From Photobacterium phosphoreum (GTDB lineage Bacteria > Pseudomonadota > Gammaproteobacteria > Enterobacterales > Vibrionaceae), in NCBI RefSeq assembly GCF_002954725.1, contig NZ_MSCQ01000001.1, positions 1,301,641 to 1,365,640 on the forward strand: a stretch of DNA of 64,000 bases, in the 5' to 3' direction. Within the stretch, counting starts at the first letter, position 1, and every line of letters begins with the position of its first letter. A model generated the notes under the pieces. The model saw only the letters and a program-made list of their open reading frames with translations, was not told the origin of the DNA and searched no databases. Shown here in pieces: positions 36,921-46,189 of this stretch. The position numbers were made by a program, and so were the translations under genes.

Positions 36921-37195
36921 ATTCTTCCTAAGCGTTTCTTCATGTCCCTGCCGTAGAGGGGCATTTGATTATGACTAAATAATACCGATATTAGGGTACT
37001 AACAACAACTATATCAAAAATCAATCAAGATCATTAATCATCATCTTTTTTGAATGCATTACATTACCACTTAGTGCTACAAATATAAATGTTATATTAT
37101 AACATTACGTAACGATAAGCAGTCTTATTGATTATAAGTGATAAAATAAATACACCTTCATTTAATCACAGTACTATTTTACGTTAAGTCACCGC

Positions 37196-38473
37196 TTAAA
37201 GTGAATCCGCTAACACAATCAGTTGTTCTAGAATATGCTCACCATCGACACGTAAGCCATTGTGTTCATATTGATTAGTTTGCCATGATTTAGCATTGCC
37301 TAACAATGCCAACGTTTCACAGCTATAACGATATTCGACATACATATCCTCAACATACACCGCCGCTGCAACAGGAACGGTATTATTGGCTAATTGCTGC
37401 GCACAATATAATAGCGGCCAATCTTTTTTATGAGCCAATAAATGTGCCGCTTCACGTAATGGTTGCAGGCATGTCATTTGATCAAACATCCACGGGTAAA
37501 CCATTTCACCGGTAAAAAGCAAATCACTGCCTGTTTGATATTGGTACTGTGGGTATTGATGACGTACCCGTTCAGCCGCCCACTCAGAAGCTTGCTGTTG
37601 ACAATAAATAGCTTCATGCAAAATGGCATAAATAGGATTGGTCTGATAACTCTGCTGATTTAGCATAGCATTAAGAAATGTATAACTAAGTTGCTGTTGT
37701 CCTTCGACCGTCACAAATGCATCTTCTAACGCATAATACATCGCTAAATCACCGCCCTCACCACCTAATGTAATGCCCCACGTCTGAAATTGTTCAACGG
37801 TGAATAATTGTCCATTAGGTAAATAAACCGCGTTATTTAACAAATGATCAGCAATGGCATTACATTGTTGTTGCGCTCCAGCAAAACGCTTAAAGAAAGC
37901 CTTATTTTTATCAGCAACTCTTTTATACGTTGCTTGATACACCTCATCAGCCGTTGCCGTGATTGATGGAATACCACCCGTCATGAAAACACGAGACAAA
38001 CTTTGAGGATAAAAAGACAAGTAATGTAATGCGCAGAAACCACCAAAACTTTGTCCGAGTAACGCCCATTGATCAATACCTAAATGTTGACGCAATTGCT
38101 CAGCATCGCGAACAATATTATCAGCTCGAAAATGGGTTAAGTACTCTGCCTGAAGTTGGGGAGATTTAGCGGCTAATGTTTGAGAAGAAATAGCACTACT
38201 TGCACCAGTGCCACGTTGGTCAAGTAATAACACCCGATAATATTTTAATGCTGTTTTTAACCAGCCACTATTTGTTTCTGGTCGTGGTGCAGCAAAACCT
38301 GGCCCACCTTGTAAATAGACTAACCACGGTAAGTTTTTATCAATGTTTGATTTATGTACAACTTCTCGAGCATAAATCATTAATGAACCGTCGTTTATTT
38401 GTTCATAATTAACCGGAACGTTAATCTTTATATTCCTAAAACAAAGTTCATCACTATAAATAAAGTCTTGCAA
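37196..38473 (-). CDS. Proline iminopeptidase-like alpha/beta hydrolase (S33)
   Basis: 425 residues. The start is a TTG at 38473 with GGAG seven bases upstream; the longer frame lacks a ribosome site. LVYLQGGPGFAAPRP is the oxyanion HGGPG-like motif, LLDQRGTGASS the family DQRG motif, and LLGQSFGGFCALHYL carries the nucleophile Ser. The HGGPG first residue is Gln here. Peptidase family S33 removes N-terminal proline from peptides. Confidence 0.85.
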   Translation of the reverse strand: MQDFIYSDELCFRNIKINVPVNYEQINDGSLMIYAREVVHKSNIDKNLPWLVYLQGGPGFAAPRPETNSGWLKTALKYYRVLLLDQRGTGASSAISSQTLAAKSPQLQAEYLTHFRADNIVRDAEQLRQHLGIDQWALLGQSFGGFCALHYLSFYPQSLSRVFMTGGIPSITATADEVYQATYKRVADKNKAFFKRFAGAQQQCNAIADHLLNNAVYLPNGQLFTVEQFQTWGITLGGEGGDLAMYYALEDAFVTVEGQQQLSYTFLNAMLNQQSYQTNPIYAILHEAIYCQQQASEWAAERVRHQYPQYQYQTGSDLLFTGEMVYPWMFDQMTCLQPLREAAHLLAHKKDWPLLYCAQQLANNTVPVAAAVYVEDMYVEYRYSCETLALLGNAKSWQTNQYEHNGLRVDGEHILEQLIVLADSL

Positions 38474-38804
38474 TGGTATTCTCCGACGGCATAATAAAAA
38501 CAATTATCATTTAATATTGATTAAATAATAATACATTCAAACTAAATATCCTTATATATATTTTATGAATATTTCCCATTAAAAATAAAGTATTTATTAT
38601 CAACAAGATAAAGCCTCCGCTTAAAATTCAAAATACGCAAACATTAATAAGAATAATTATCAGTTAATGATTTCATATTTGAAATCTTTTTTCCAATATT
38701 TAATTATCCGTAGATAAAAAAAAAGGCGTATATTTATGCCATTAACAAAATAGATAATAAAATCAGTTTTGTTGCTATAAATAGTTGCTATAAATAATTG
38801 CTTT

Positions 38805-38810
38805 TATAAT
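38805..38810 (+). promoter_or_regulatory. Likely -10 element of the riboswitch transcript
   Basis: Perfect TATAAT. A transcript starting about 7 bases later would begin just before the riboswitch aptamer. The -35 is not clear. Confidence 0.5.
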
Positions 38811-38820
38811 AAGCCTTATA

Positions 38821-38884
38821 GCGGGAGATGATGTTCCTCCTTTAACCGCCTTATTGAATTTCTTTAAGGATAATGACGTCTGAC
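38821..38884 (+). ncRNA. Fluoride riboswitch (crcB motif)
   Basis: GGAGATGATGTTCCTCC (38824-38840), then TTTAACCGCC, stem CCTTA (38849-38853)/TAAGG (38865-38869), then ATAATGACGTCTGAC. This fits the crcB pattern GGnGAUGnnGUuCnCC...AAcCGC...stem...cUgAUGACnnCUaC. Pairings fit: GGAG with CTCC, and ATGT (38831-38834) with ACGT (38876-38879). Fluoride aptamers turn on fluoride-resistance genes. Compared from memory with Bacillus and Pseudomonas examples; not run through a covariance model. No terminator hairpin is obvious after it, so the expression platform is unclear. Confidence 0.82.
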
Positions 38885-39104
38885 AACATTCGGCTTTTAA
38901 TAGTTGAGGTCCGTGTTATTTTCTGTTGAATATCTAACGATAGATGTTCATTTTCAAACACGTCGCGTTGTTAACGTATAGCGTCCTCTTCTTATTATCT
39001 GCACGATAACGAATTATCAATTCTACACTGCTAGCAGCAATACGCTAATACATACATTTTGTATTACCTTATTGCCTATACTGCGGTGTCTATGAGGCAG
39101 AGCA

Positions 39105-39797
39105 ATGCAATACTCAAGTGAAGTTCAAAACATGTGTCCTATCTCTCGTGGTCCACAACACGAGTCAGCGCCAATTCCAGTAGAAGGTCGCTGGGTTAGC
39201 CCTAAAGATGTTATTGCTATTTCTGGTGTAAGCCACGGTGTTGGTGCTTGTGCTCCTCAACAAGGCGCAGCAAAACTAACACTTAACGTTAAAAACGGTA
39301 TCATCGAAGAAGCACTGATCGAGACTATCGGTTGTTCTGGTATGACTCACTCTGCAGCAATGGCTTCAGAAATCATTACTGGTAAGACAATCCTTGAAGC
39401 ACTAAACACTGACCTTGTGTGTGATGCTATCAACGTTGCAATGCGTGAAATCTTCCTTCAGTACGTTTACGGCCGTACTCAAACTGCATTCTCTTTAGAC
39501 GGCTTACCAATCGGTGCTGGTCTTGAAGATCTAGGTAAAGGTTTACGTAGCCAAGTAGGTACACACTACGGTACACGTGAAAAAGGCCCTCGTTACATGG
39601 AGATGGCTGAAGGTTACGTAACTAAAATTGCACTAGATGACAACGAAGAAATCATTGGCTACCGTTTTGTAAACGTAGGCAAGATGATGGAATCTATCGG
39701 TAAAGGCGTTCCTGCTGCTGAAGCTATGGAACAAGCTACGGGTCAATACGGTCGCTTTGATGAAGCAGCTCGTACTATCGATCCTCGTCACGAGTAA
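39105..39797 (+). CDS. NifU/IscU-like iron-sulfur scaffold-type protein, GGGtGRT partner
   Basis: 230 residues, GAGG upstream. GACAPQQGAAKLTLNVKNGIIEEALIETIGCSGMTHSAAMASEIITGKTILEAL resembles the NifU N-terminal scaffold fold, with cysteines at 11, 49, 77 and 106 available as ligands. It lies 104 bp before the GGGtGRT gene; the two are known as a conserved pair. Codon use is strongly biased toward optimal codons, like ribosomal proteins. Function is not established. It is the first gene after the fluoride riboswitch. There is no obvious isc or suf context. Confidence 0.8.
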   Translation: MQYSSEVQNMCPISRGPQHESAPIPVEGRWVSPKDVIAISGVSHGVGACAPQQGAAKLTLNVKNGIIEEALIETIGCSGMTHSAAMASEIITGKTILEALNTDLVCDAINVAMREIFLQYVYGRTQTAFSLDGLPIGAGLEDLGKGLRSQVGTHYGTREKGPRYMEMAEGYVTKIALDDNEEIIGYRFVNVGKMMESIGKGVPAAEAMEQATGQYGRFDEAARTIDPRHE

Positions 39798-39901
39798 TCA
39801 TAGACCTATATCACACAAGTAAATGACGCGTTTATTTTTAACTTTTTAAAGAGTTATAGCGTCACTGAAATTGTTTTTACCGAATTAGAGGAAACTCCAT
39901 C

Positions 39902-40906
39902 ATGGCTGCATTATTTGAAAGTTTTGATCGTCGTATTGCAAAAATCACTCCAGTACTAGAGCAGTACGGTTTCGCTTCATTAGAAGAAGCACGTGATTTC
40001 TGTAACGAAAATGGTGTTGATGCATACAACATCGTTAAAGAAACACAACCTATCGCGTTTGAAAACGCATCTTGGGCTTACGTTTTAGGTACAGCTATTG
40101 CACTTAAAGAAGGCGCAAAAACAGCTGCTGACGCTGCAGAATACCTAGGTCAAGGCCTACAAGCTTTCTGTATTCCTGGTTCTGTTGCTGACCAACGTGA
40201 AGTAGGTCTTGGTCACGGTCGTCTAGGCGCTCGTCTACTAAACAACGATACCCAATGTTTCGCATTCCTTGCTGGTCACGAATCATTTGCAGCGGCTGAA
40301 GGCGCAATCAAAATTGCCCTAAACGCTAACAAAGTACGTACTAACCCACTACGCGTTATTCTTAACGGTCTTGGTAAAGATGCTGCATACCTAATCGCTC
40401 GTATCAACGGCTTTAACTACGTTGAAACTAAATACGATTACATTACTGGTGAACTAAACGTTGTTTCTGAGCGTCGTTTCTCTAAAACACAACGTGGTGA
40501 CATTAACTGTTACGGTTCTGATGATGTACGTGAAGGTGTTGCAATTATGCACCGCGAAAACGTTGATATCTCAATCACTGGTAACTCAACTAACCCAACA
40601 CGTTTCCAACACCCTGTTGCTGGTACGTACAAGAAAGAACGTCTAGAAGCAGGCAAAGCATTCTTCTCAGTAGCATCAGGTGGCGGTACTGGTCGTACTC
40701 TTCACCCTGATAACGTTGCTGCAGGTCCAGCTTCTTACGGTCTTACTGATACTATGGGTCGTATGCACTCTGATGCTCAGTTTGCAGGTTCTTCATCTGT
40801 ACCCGCTCACGTTGAAATGATGGGCTTAATCGGTATGGGTAATAACCCAATGGTTGGCGCAACTGTTGCTGTTGCCGTTGCTATTGAGCAAGCTCAAAAA
40901 GCATAA
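39902..40906 (+). CDS. GGGtGRT protein
   Basis: 334 residues. The motif GGGTGRT is at 260-266, which names this family of unknown function; it normally sits with the NifU-like gene just upstream. Other conserved-looking stretches are VGLGHGRLGARLL and GNSTNPTRFQHPVAGTYKKE. No membrane segment or signal. The glycine-rich motif suggests phosphate or nucleotide binding, which is inference. Very biased codon use implies high expression. A strong terminator follows, so the operon is these two genes. Confidence 0.88.
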   Translation: MAALFESFDRRIAKITPVLEQYGFASLEEARDFCNENGVDAYNIVKETQPIAFENASWAYVLGTAIALKEGAKTAADAAEYLGQGLQAFCIPGSVADQREVGLGHGRLGARLLNNDTQCFAFLAGHESFAAAEGAIKIALNANKVRTNPLRVILNGLGKDAAYLIARINGFNYVETKYDYITGELNVVSERRFSKTQRGDINCYGSDDVREGVAIMHRENVDISITGNSTNPTRFQHPVAGTYKKERLEAGKAFFSVASGGGTGRTLHPDNVAAGPASYGLTDTMGRMHSDAQFAGSSSVPAHVEMMGLIGMGNNPMVGATVAVAVAIEQAQKA

Positions 40907-40941
40907 GCTATAGTTAAACAAGATTTTATCTTCAAATAACG

Positions 40942-40980
40942 AAAAAGGCGCGAGATTAGACACTCGCGCCTTTATTTGTT
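40942..40980 (+). terminator. Terminator of the GGGtGRT operon
   Basis: AAAGGCGCGAG (40944-40954) pairs perfectly with CTCGCGCCTTT (40963-40973), then ATTTGTTTG. Confidence 0.9.
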
Positions 40981-41154
40981 TGTCATAATTGTTATTTCTG
41001 CAAAATACTCTAAAATCCTCACTCATCGTAAGTTCTTGATCATGCTTATCCCTATAAAACATTCCGTCTTCGGGGTATAATCAACAAAGAATCGAGTTAA
41101 TCTTATATATGTTACACAGCACCATGCTGTTACAGATAAAGTAAAGGAAATATC

Positions 41155-42063
41155 ATGATCCAAGTTGTAGGTCACAAAAACCCAGATAGTGACAGCATTT
41201 GTTCTGCACTAGTTTGTACAGCATTCCTTAAGGCTCGTGGTCTTGAAGCGACAGCAATTCGTCAAGGCGAAATGAACCGCGAAACACTACATATCCTTGA
41301 ATTAGCTGGTGTTACAGCTCCAGAGCTACGTACAAGCGTTGCTGGCGAGAAAGTATGGTTAGTTGACTATTCAGATCTTGCTCAAGCTCCTGATGATTTA
41401 GCTGAAGCTGAAGTTGTAGGTATTGTTGACCACCACCGTCTAGGTGATGTAATGACAATTAACCCAATGGAAGCTTGGATCTGGCCTGTAGGTTGTACTT
41501 GTACAGTGCTATTCAACTTATTTAAGATCGAAGGTCACACAATTACGCGTGAACTAGCGGTTCTTATGATGTCAGCTATCCTATCTGATACTGTAGGCTT
41601 TGCCTCTCCAACGTGTACTCAAAAAGATAAAGATGCAGTACATGAGCTTGCTCAAATTGCTGACGTACAAGATCTAGAAACATTCATCAAAGCACTATTA
41701 ATTGCTAAGACTGATATCAAAGGTCTAACAGCAGCACAACTTGTTGAAAAAGACCTTAAAGGTTACCCTTTCAATAACCGTGACGTTGTTGTTGGTCAAA
41801 TCGAACTTGCGACTCTTGAGCAAGTTGATAGCATGATTGAAGAGCTTCAAGCTGATCTTCAACGTCGTTGTGACGAAGATGGCCTAGGTATGGCTGCACT
41901 GATGCTAACAGATATTACTACTAGCACAACGCGCCTACTTTACACTGGTGATTGGAACCACATCTTAGATGAGCATGCAAAAGACGGTATGCTGATGATG
42001 GAAAATACCCTAAGCCGTAAAAAGCAAGGCTGGCCTTGGCTACAAACCGTACTTGCAAAATAA
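41155..42063 (+). CDS. ppaC: Manganese-dependent inorganic pyrophosphatase (family II)
   Basis: 302 residues, DHH phosphoesterase family. VVGHKNPDSDSI (His7, Asp11, Asp13), VDYSD, GIVDHHRLGD and the C-terminal SRKKQ are the family II PPase motifs. It hydrolyses PPi to phosphate, driving biosynthesis. AAAGGA precedes the ATG. It lies 248 bp after the GGGtGRT gene beyond a terminator, so it has its own promoter. Fluoride is a known inhibitor of pyrophosphatases, which links it by context to the upstream riboswitch. Codon use is highly biased. Confidence 0.95.
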   Translation: MIQVVGHKNPDSDSICSALVCTAFLKARGLEATAIRQGEMNRETLHILELAGVTAPELRTSVAGEKVWLVDYSDLAQAPDDLAEAEVVGIVDHHRLGDVMTINPMEAWIWPVGCTCTVLFNLFKIEGHTITRELAVLMMSAILSDTVGFASPTCTQKDKDAVHELAQIADVQDLETFIKALLIAKTDIKGLTAAQLVEKDLKGYPFNNRDVVVGQIELATLEQVDSMIEELQADLQRRCDEDGLGMAALMLTDITTSTTRLLYTGDWNHILDEHAKDGMLMMENTLSRKKQGWPWLQTVLAK

Positions 42064-42407
42064 TCACACTGATTATTGATTATAAAGGTCCTTTTCAGGG
42101 CCTTTTTTTTGGTCACTAAAAACATCAATCTCAGCCGAAATAGCGCGAACTCCGTCTAATCAGCAAAAAGTAACGCATTATCCTGCCCATTTTAGAGTAA
42201 ATACTTTAATTATTTACTCAATATAACCTCTCTATAAAACGTCAATATGAACAAAGTATAAGCAAACAAACCATTTTATTGTGATATTTATCCACATTTG
42301 CTTATTATTCTCTTGAGGTATAACTATACTTCCCTCTCTTTAAAATCCCGCCTTCATTGAAGGGTGAAACAGCAAGAAGCTACTAGAAATTATAGAGAGA
42401 CAGTATA
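42064..42407. other. Intergenic region ppaC-fadL
   Basis: Holds the ppaC terminator and the fadL promoter; AT-rich, no gene seen. Confidence 0.5.
42084..42110 (+). terminator. Terminator of ppaC
   Basis: AAAGGTCC-TTTTCA-GGGCCTTT with one wobble, followed by TTTTT. Confidence 0.88.
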
Positions 42408-43637
42408 ATGTCCATTAATAAAAATAATATCGCCTTAATCATCACAGCAATACTTTCAAGCCAAGCTCATGCTTCTGGCTATCAAGTATCAGAACACTCA
42501 GCAGCAGGTCTCGGTCGAGCTTATGCTGGTGATGCCGCTGTTGCTGATACTGCTGCTGTATTAGCGCGTAACCCTGCCGCAATGACACGCTTTAAACATG
42601 CAGAAATCTCTGGCGTAGCGAGTATTATTAATCCATCAATTAATATTAATGATCATACACATGGTGAAACCGCAAAAGATATTTCACCAGTAAGCTTTGT
42701 ACCAGCGTCTTACTACATTCAGCCTATTAATGATAAAACCGCAATTGGTTTAGCGATTTTTAGTAATTATGGTGTGACAACCGATTACCCTAAAGCAATG
42801 CAAGCAGGTAGCTTAGCCGGTAAAACATCATTAGAAACAGTTAACTTCAATCCTAATATTGCTTATCGTCTATCGCCACAATTAAGTATTGGTGCTGGTG
42901 TTAGCCTTGTTTATGGCACCGCCGAATTTAACCGTCGTTTAGGCTCTTTATCTTATGCCGCGCCAAGCAATAACCTTATTAATATGGAAGGCAGCGACTG
43001 GAGTTGGGGCTGGAATATTGGTGCGTTATATGAATTAGATAATAACAATCGTTTTGGATTAAGTTACCGCTCACAAGTAGATCTCAATTTTCACGGCCAT
43101 TTTACTGACTACTTGGGTCAAGCAACCTCAAAAGCAAACCAAACTGTTGCAGCAAGCCTTGCACTTCCTCTTCCAGCGATTGCTGAATTTTCAGGTTTCC
43201 ACCAGCTAAACCCACAATGGGCTATTAGCTATAGCGTTCAATGGACGCAATACAACAAATTTAAAGAAATTAGAGCAGTAAGTTCTCAGTGTGCAACCGG
43301 CACATGTTTCGTTAAAAAAGAAAATTTCAAAGATACTTACCGTTGGGCTGTAGGTACAACTTATACGCTAAACCCAACATGGACACTGCGCTATGGTTTT
43401 GCCATTGATCAAAATGCAGGACAAGCGACATTAAGTATTCCAGATACCGATCGTTATTGGTATTCAGCGGGTGCGACTTACCATTACAGCCCTGCCCTGT
43501 CTGTCGATCTTGGTGTGTCTTATATCCACAGTAAAAAAGCTGATTTTGTAGAGCAAACACCAACCGGTGAAAATGACAGTTTTACTTCATCAGGTAAAGC
43601 TTACCTTGCTGCTGCTCAAATTAACTACCGCTTTTAA
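42408..43637 (+). CDS. fadL: Long-chain fatty acid outer-membrane channel, FadL family
   Basis: 409 residues. Signal peptide ends AHA; the mature start SGYQVSEHSAAGLGRAYAGDAAVADTAAVLARNPAAM is the FadL signature (the NPA motif). It forms a 14-strand barrel and ends in Phe. It takes up long-chain fatty acids by lateral diffusion. It is followed after 34 bp by volA, the same pairing as in V. cholerae, where VolA frees fatty acids for FadL. Confidence 0.92.
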   Translation: MSINKNNIALIITAILSSQAHASGYQVSEHSAAGLGRAYAGDAAVADTAAVLARNPAAMTRFKHAEISGVASIINPSININDHTHGETAKDISPVSFVPASYYIQPINDKTAIGLAIFSNYGVTTDYPKAMQAGSLAGKTSLETVNFNPNIAYRLSPQLSIGAGVSLVYGTAEFNRRLGSLSYAAPSNNLINMEGSDWSWGWNIGALYELDNNNRFGLSYRSQVDLNFHGHFTDYLGQATSKANQTVAASLALPLPAIAEFSGFHQLNPQWAISYSVQWTQYNKFKEIRAVSSQCATGTCFVKKENFKDTYRWAVGTTYTLNPTWTLRYGFAIDQNAGQATLSIPDTDRYWYSAGATYHYSPALSVDLGVSYIHSKKADFVEQTPTGENDSFTSSGKAYLAAAQINYRF

Positions 43638-43671
43638 TGCGATATAAACTATCAAATCATTAGGAATCACA

Positions 43672-46098
43672 ATGAAAATACGTTCTATCGCATTATTAAT
43701 TACATCTGCGCTAAGTTTAGTGGCATGTAAAGGTAACGGTACCTTAGAAAATCAATCACCGATTGATCCAAATATTGCAGCAAGCTTGAATGCTGAAACA
43801 AAAGTTGATTTTGATCTACTAGCCAAAGATAAAAAGCTAATATTACCAACATATTTAGCAATGGATGTTCAAGATGGCACATTAGCAACTGAGGCAATGG
43901 CTAAAGATAAAACTAATACTTCAGATCCATTAGTTGCTATGGGGCAAACTGATGGTTGGAGCACAACCCAGCCGATTACCATTAATTTCACAGGTAAAAC
44001 GCTTGATCCTACAACGGCAGCCAATAGCTTCTATTTAATTAAATCAGGTGATCCAACTAACCCTGACGATACAACAAAGCCAACTCTATTATCTCAGGAA
44101 AATGGAGATTTTACTCTTCAAGTCTCTGGTCACAGTTTAATTGTGATCCTGCTTAAACCATTAGATCCTGCTAGTAACTACATGTACGCCGTTACTGATG
44201 ATTTAAAAGATATTAATGGTCAGCCTGTAGGTATGAGTAACTCGTATGCATTGTTAAAGTCAGATAATCTGCCACCAGCACCTGCATTGTTACCTGCACA
44301 AAAGATCACTCACGCCACTGAAGAAGCCTTCCACGGTATTGTGCAAAAACGCGATATTATCTTCTCATCATGGTTTACGACACTTTCTTCTGGTGATGTG
44401 TTGTTTGCGGCTAAAATGGTGACGTTACAAACAATCTCAAACCAAATTGCAACTCATGAACCCGTTATTACTGGCGACGATAATGCGACCAAAGATAATT
44501 TATATAAATTAACATTACCAACCATAACGGATAATGTTCAAGGATCTGAAACACCAGCAGGCAATAAAATTTACTCTGGGTACATCTATTTACCTTATTA
44601 TTTATCAACAGATCCTAAAAATTACCTTACTACACCGTGGCACAGTGATATGCCAAGTTTAGCGAAGATAAAATATGTATTAACCAATGGTAGTGATGCC
44701 GATAAGCAAGCTATTACCAACAAACTTTATCAATGGGGGATCACAACAGATGATCTTGCCAAGGTTGCAACCGATAAAACAATACAGATAAAAGTATTAA
44801 CCGCACTTAAAGGTAAAACATTAACACTTGCTAACGGTAAACCGCTTGATCCTCAACGTTTAATTACCCGTTATAGTCCTGTACCAAAAATGCAGTCTAT
44901 TGCGAAAGTTCAATACAATTTAATCATGCCTAACTTAGACGAGAAGAATCCAGATAAGTGTAAACAATCAGGCTATAGCGTAACTATATTCCAGCATGGT
45001 GTTACATCAAATAAAGAACAGTTTGTTTATTCTCGACCAAGCCTACCCGATAAAATAATCGATGATCAATGTCGTGCTATTTTTGCGATTGATTTACCGT
45101 TACACGGAGATCGTGGTATTGGCGGTAAAAATGCATCGGTTGATCCAAAAATGTTTTTAAATTTTATTGATCTTACCGTAGCTCGCGATAACTTACGTCA
45201 AAGTGTTATTGATGTCGTTAATCTACGCGCAGTGATTGGTAAAATATTTACTGACCAAAATAAAGATGAATTGGGTGATCAACTCCGTTATTTAACATTA
45301 AATAACGGCGTCAGTTTTGCGGGTCACTCATTAGGTGCAATTACAGGAGTGGATGTTGCCAACATCGCCAATGAAAGCACCCAAAATACAGTGGCTGATC
45401 AGAATTATTTCAATATCAATACCGTTGCGCTAGCAAACCCAGGGGCTGAGATTCCTTACCTATTATTAAATTCACCAAGTTTTGGTGACTTAATTAAAGG
45501 TGGAATCGTCGAAGGTATTAATCCCGAGTTTGCAAAATCATGTGGGACTAAAAACGTTGCTTTATGCTATCAAGCATTAGTCTCTCAACTAACCGCAGCA
45601 AACGATGCCGGTAATTCATTAGCTAAAATTACCTTAAATACAATGAATGACAGTTTTAATAAATTTGCCTATGCTGCCCAAACGGTGATGGATCCTGTTG
45701 ACCCGATTAACCTTGCGCGCAATATTCCTAAAAATGTTGCTGTTTTAATGCAAGAAATGCAAGGTGATATGGTGATACCAAATAGCTCACAACCAAGCCC
45801 TTATATTTACTCACCATTTACTGGCACAACACCACTGATTGCACCACTTTCGCTTTCAACACAATTAGAGGCTAATCAAAGCGTGATTAACAATGATATT
45901 ATCAAGCACGCATTGAGATTTAAAGGGGGCTATCATACCTCAATTCTGTCACCAAAAAATCCACTTACAGGCTTAATAACACCTGAAAGCACTGATGTAA
46001 CTAATGCGATGCAAACAGCATTAGCTTCATTTATTAAAAGTGATGGTAAGCAAGTGATGATCAGTGATCAACATGTGATGAGTCAATTTACACACTAA
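43672..46098 (+). CDS. volA: Outer-membrane lysophospholipase VolA
   Basis: 808 residues. Lipoprotein signal LSLVACKG with lipidated Cys19. A central lipase motif GHSLG puts the nucleophile Ser at 553 (FAGHSLGAITG). The family releases fatty acid from lysophosphatidylcholine at the cell surface. Operon with fadL; product and channel act in sequence to use host phospholipids as carbon. Confidence 0.9.
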   Translation: MKIRSIALLITSALSLVACKGNGTLENQSPIDPNIAASLNAETKVDFDLLAKDKKLILPTYLAMDVQDGTLATEAMAKDKTNTSDPLVAMGQTDGWSTTQPITINFTGKTLDPTTAANSFYLIKSGDPTNPDDTTKPTLLSQENGDFTLQVSGHSLIVILLKPLDPASNYMYAVTDDLKDINGQPVGMSNSYALLKSDNLPPAPALLPAQKITHATEEAFHGIVQKRDIIFSSWFTTLSSGDVLFAAKMVTLQTISNQIATHEPVITGDDNATKDNLYKLTLPTITDNVQGSETPAGNKIYSGYIYLPYYLSTDPKNYLTTPWHSDMPSLAKIKYVLTNGSDADKQAITNKLYQWGITTDDLAKVATDKTIQIKVLTALKGKTLTLANGKPLDPQRLITRYSPVPKMQSIAKVQYNLIMPNLDEKNPDKCKQSGYSVTIFQHGVTSNKEQFVYSRPSLPDKIIDDQCRAIFAIDLPLHGDRGIGGKNASVDPKMFLNFIDLTVARDNLRQSVIDVVNLRAVIGKIFTDQNKDELGDQLRYLTLNNGVSFAGHSLGAITGVDVANIANESTQNTVADQNYFNINTVALANPGAEIPYLLLNSPSFGDLIKGGIVEGINPEFAKSCGTKNVALCYQALVSQLTAANDAGNSLAKITLNTMNDSFNKFAYAAQTVMDPVDPINLARNIPKNVAVLMQEMQGDMVIPNSSQPSPYIYSPFTGTTPLIAPLSLSTQLEANQSVINNDIIKHALRFKGGYHTSILSPKNPLTGLITPESTDVTNAMQTALASFIKSDGKQVMISDQHVMSQFTH

Positions 46099-46100
46099 CT

Positions 46101-46170
46101 AAAAAAAAACCGAGCACAGAATATCTCTTTCTAATTGAAATGGTATAAGGTATGTGCTCGGTTGTTATTT
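46101..46170. terminator. Bidirectional terminator
   Basis: AACCGAGCACA (46108-46118) pairs with TGTGCTCGGTT (46153-46163); nine T on the minus side serve the patatin gene. Confidence 0.88.
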
Positions 46171-46189
46171 TTAAATATTCCGCGATAGC

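Larger units (their letters stand above)
38474..39104. other. Long leader region with riboswitch ahead of the NifU-like gene
   Basis: 630 bp. It holds a 13-bp tandem repeat GTTGCTATAAATA twice (38771-38796), a TATAAT at 38805-38810, the riboswitch at 38821-38884, then about 220 nt of leader before the ATG at 39105. A weak 21-codon frame (38944-39009) lies inside the leader. Confidence 0.6.

Noticed and set aside
36921..37195. Possible FMN riboswitch before ribA
   Set aside because: The conserved RFN elements are not present; only a short GC-rich stem is seen.
40826..41062. Minus-strand frame of 78 residues
   Set aside because: Runs through the GGGtGRT end and its terminator; no supporting motif.
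40981..41154. Second fluoride riboswitch before ppaC
   Set aside because: The GGnGATG core and partner stem are missing.
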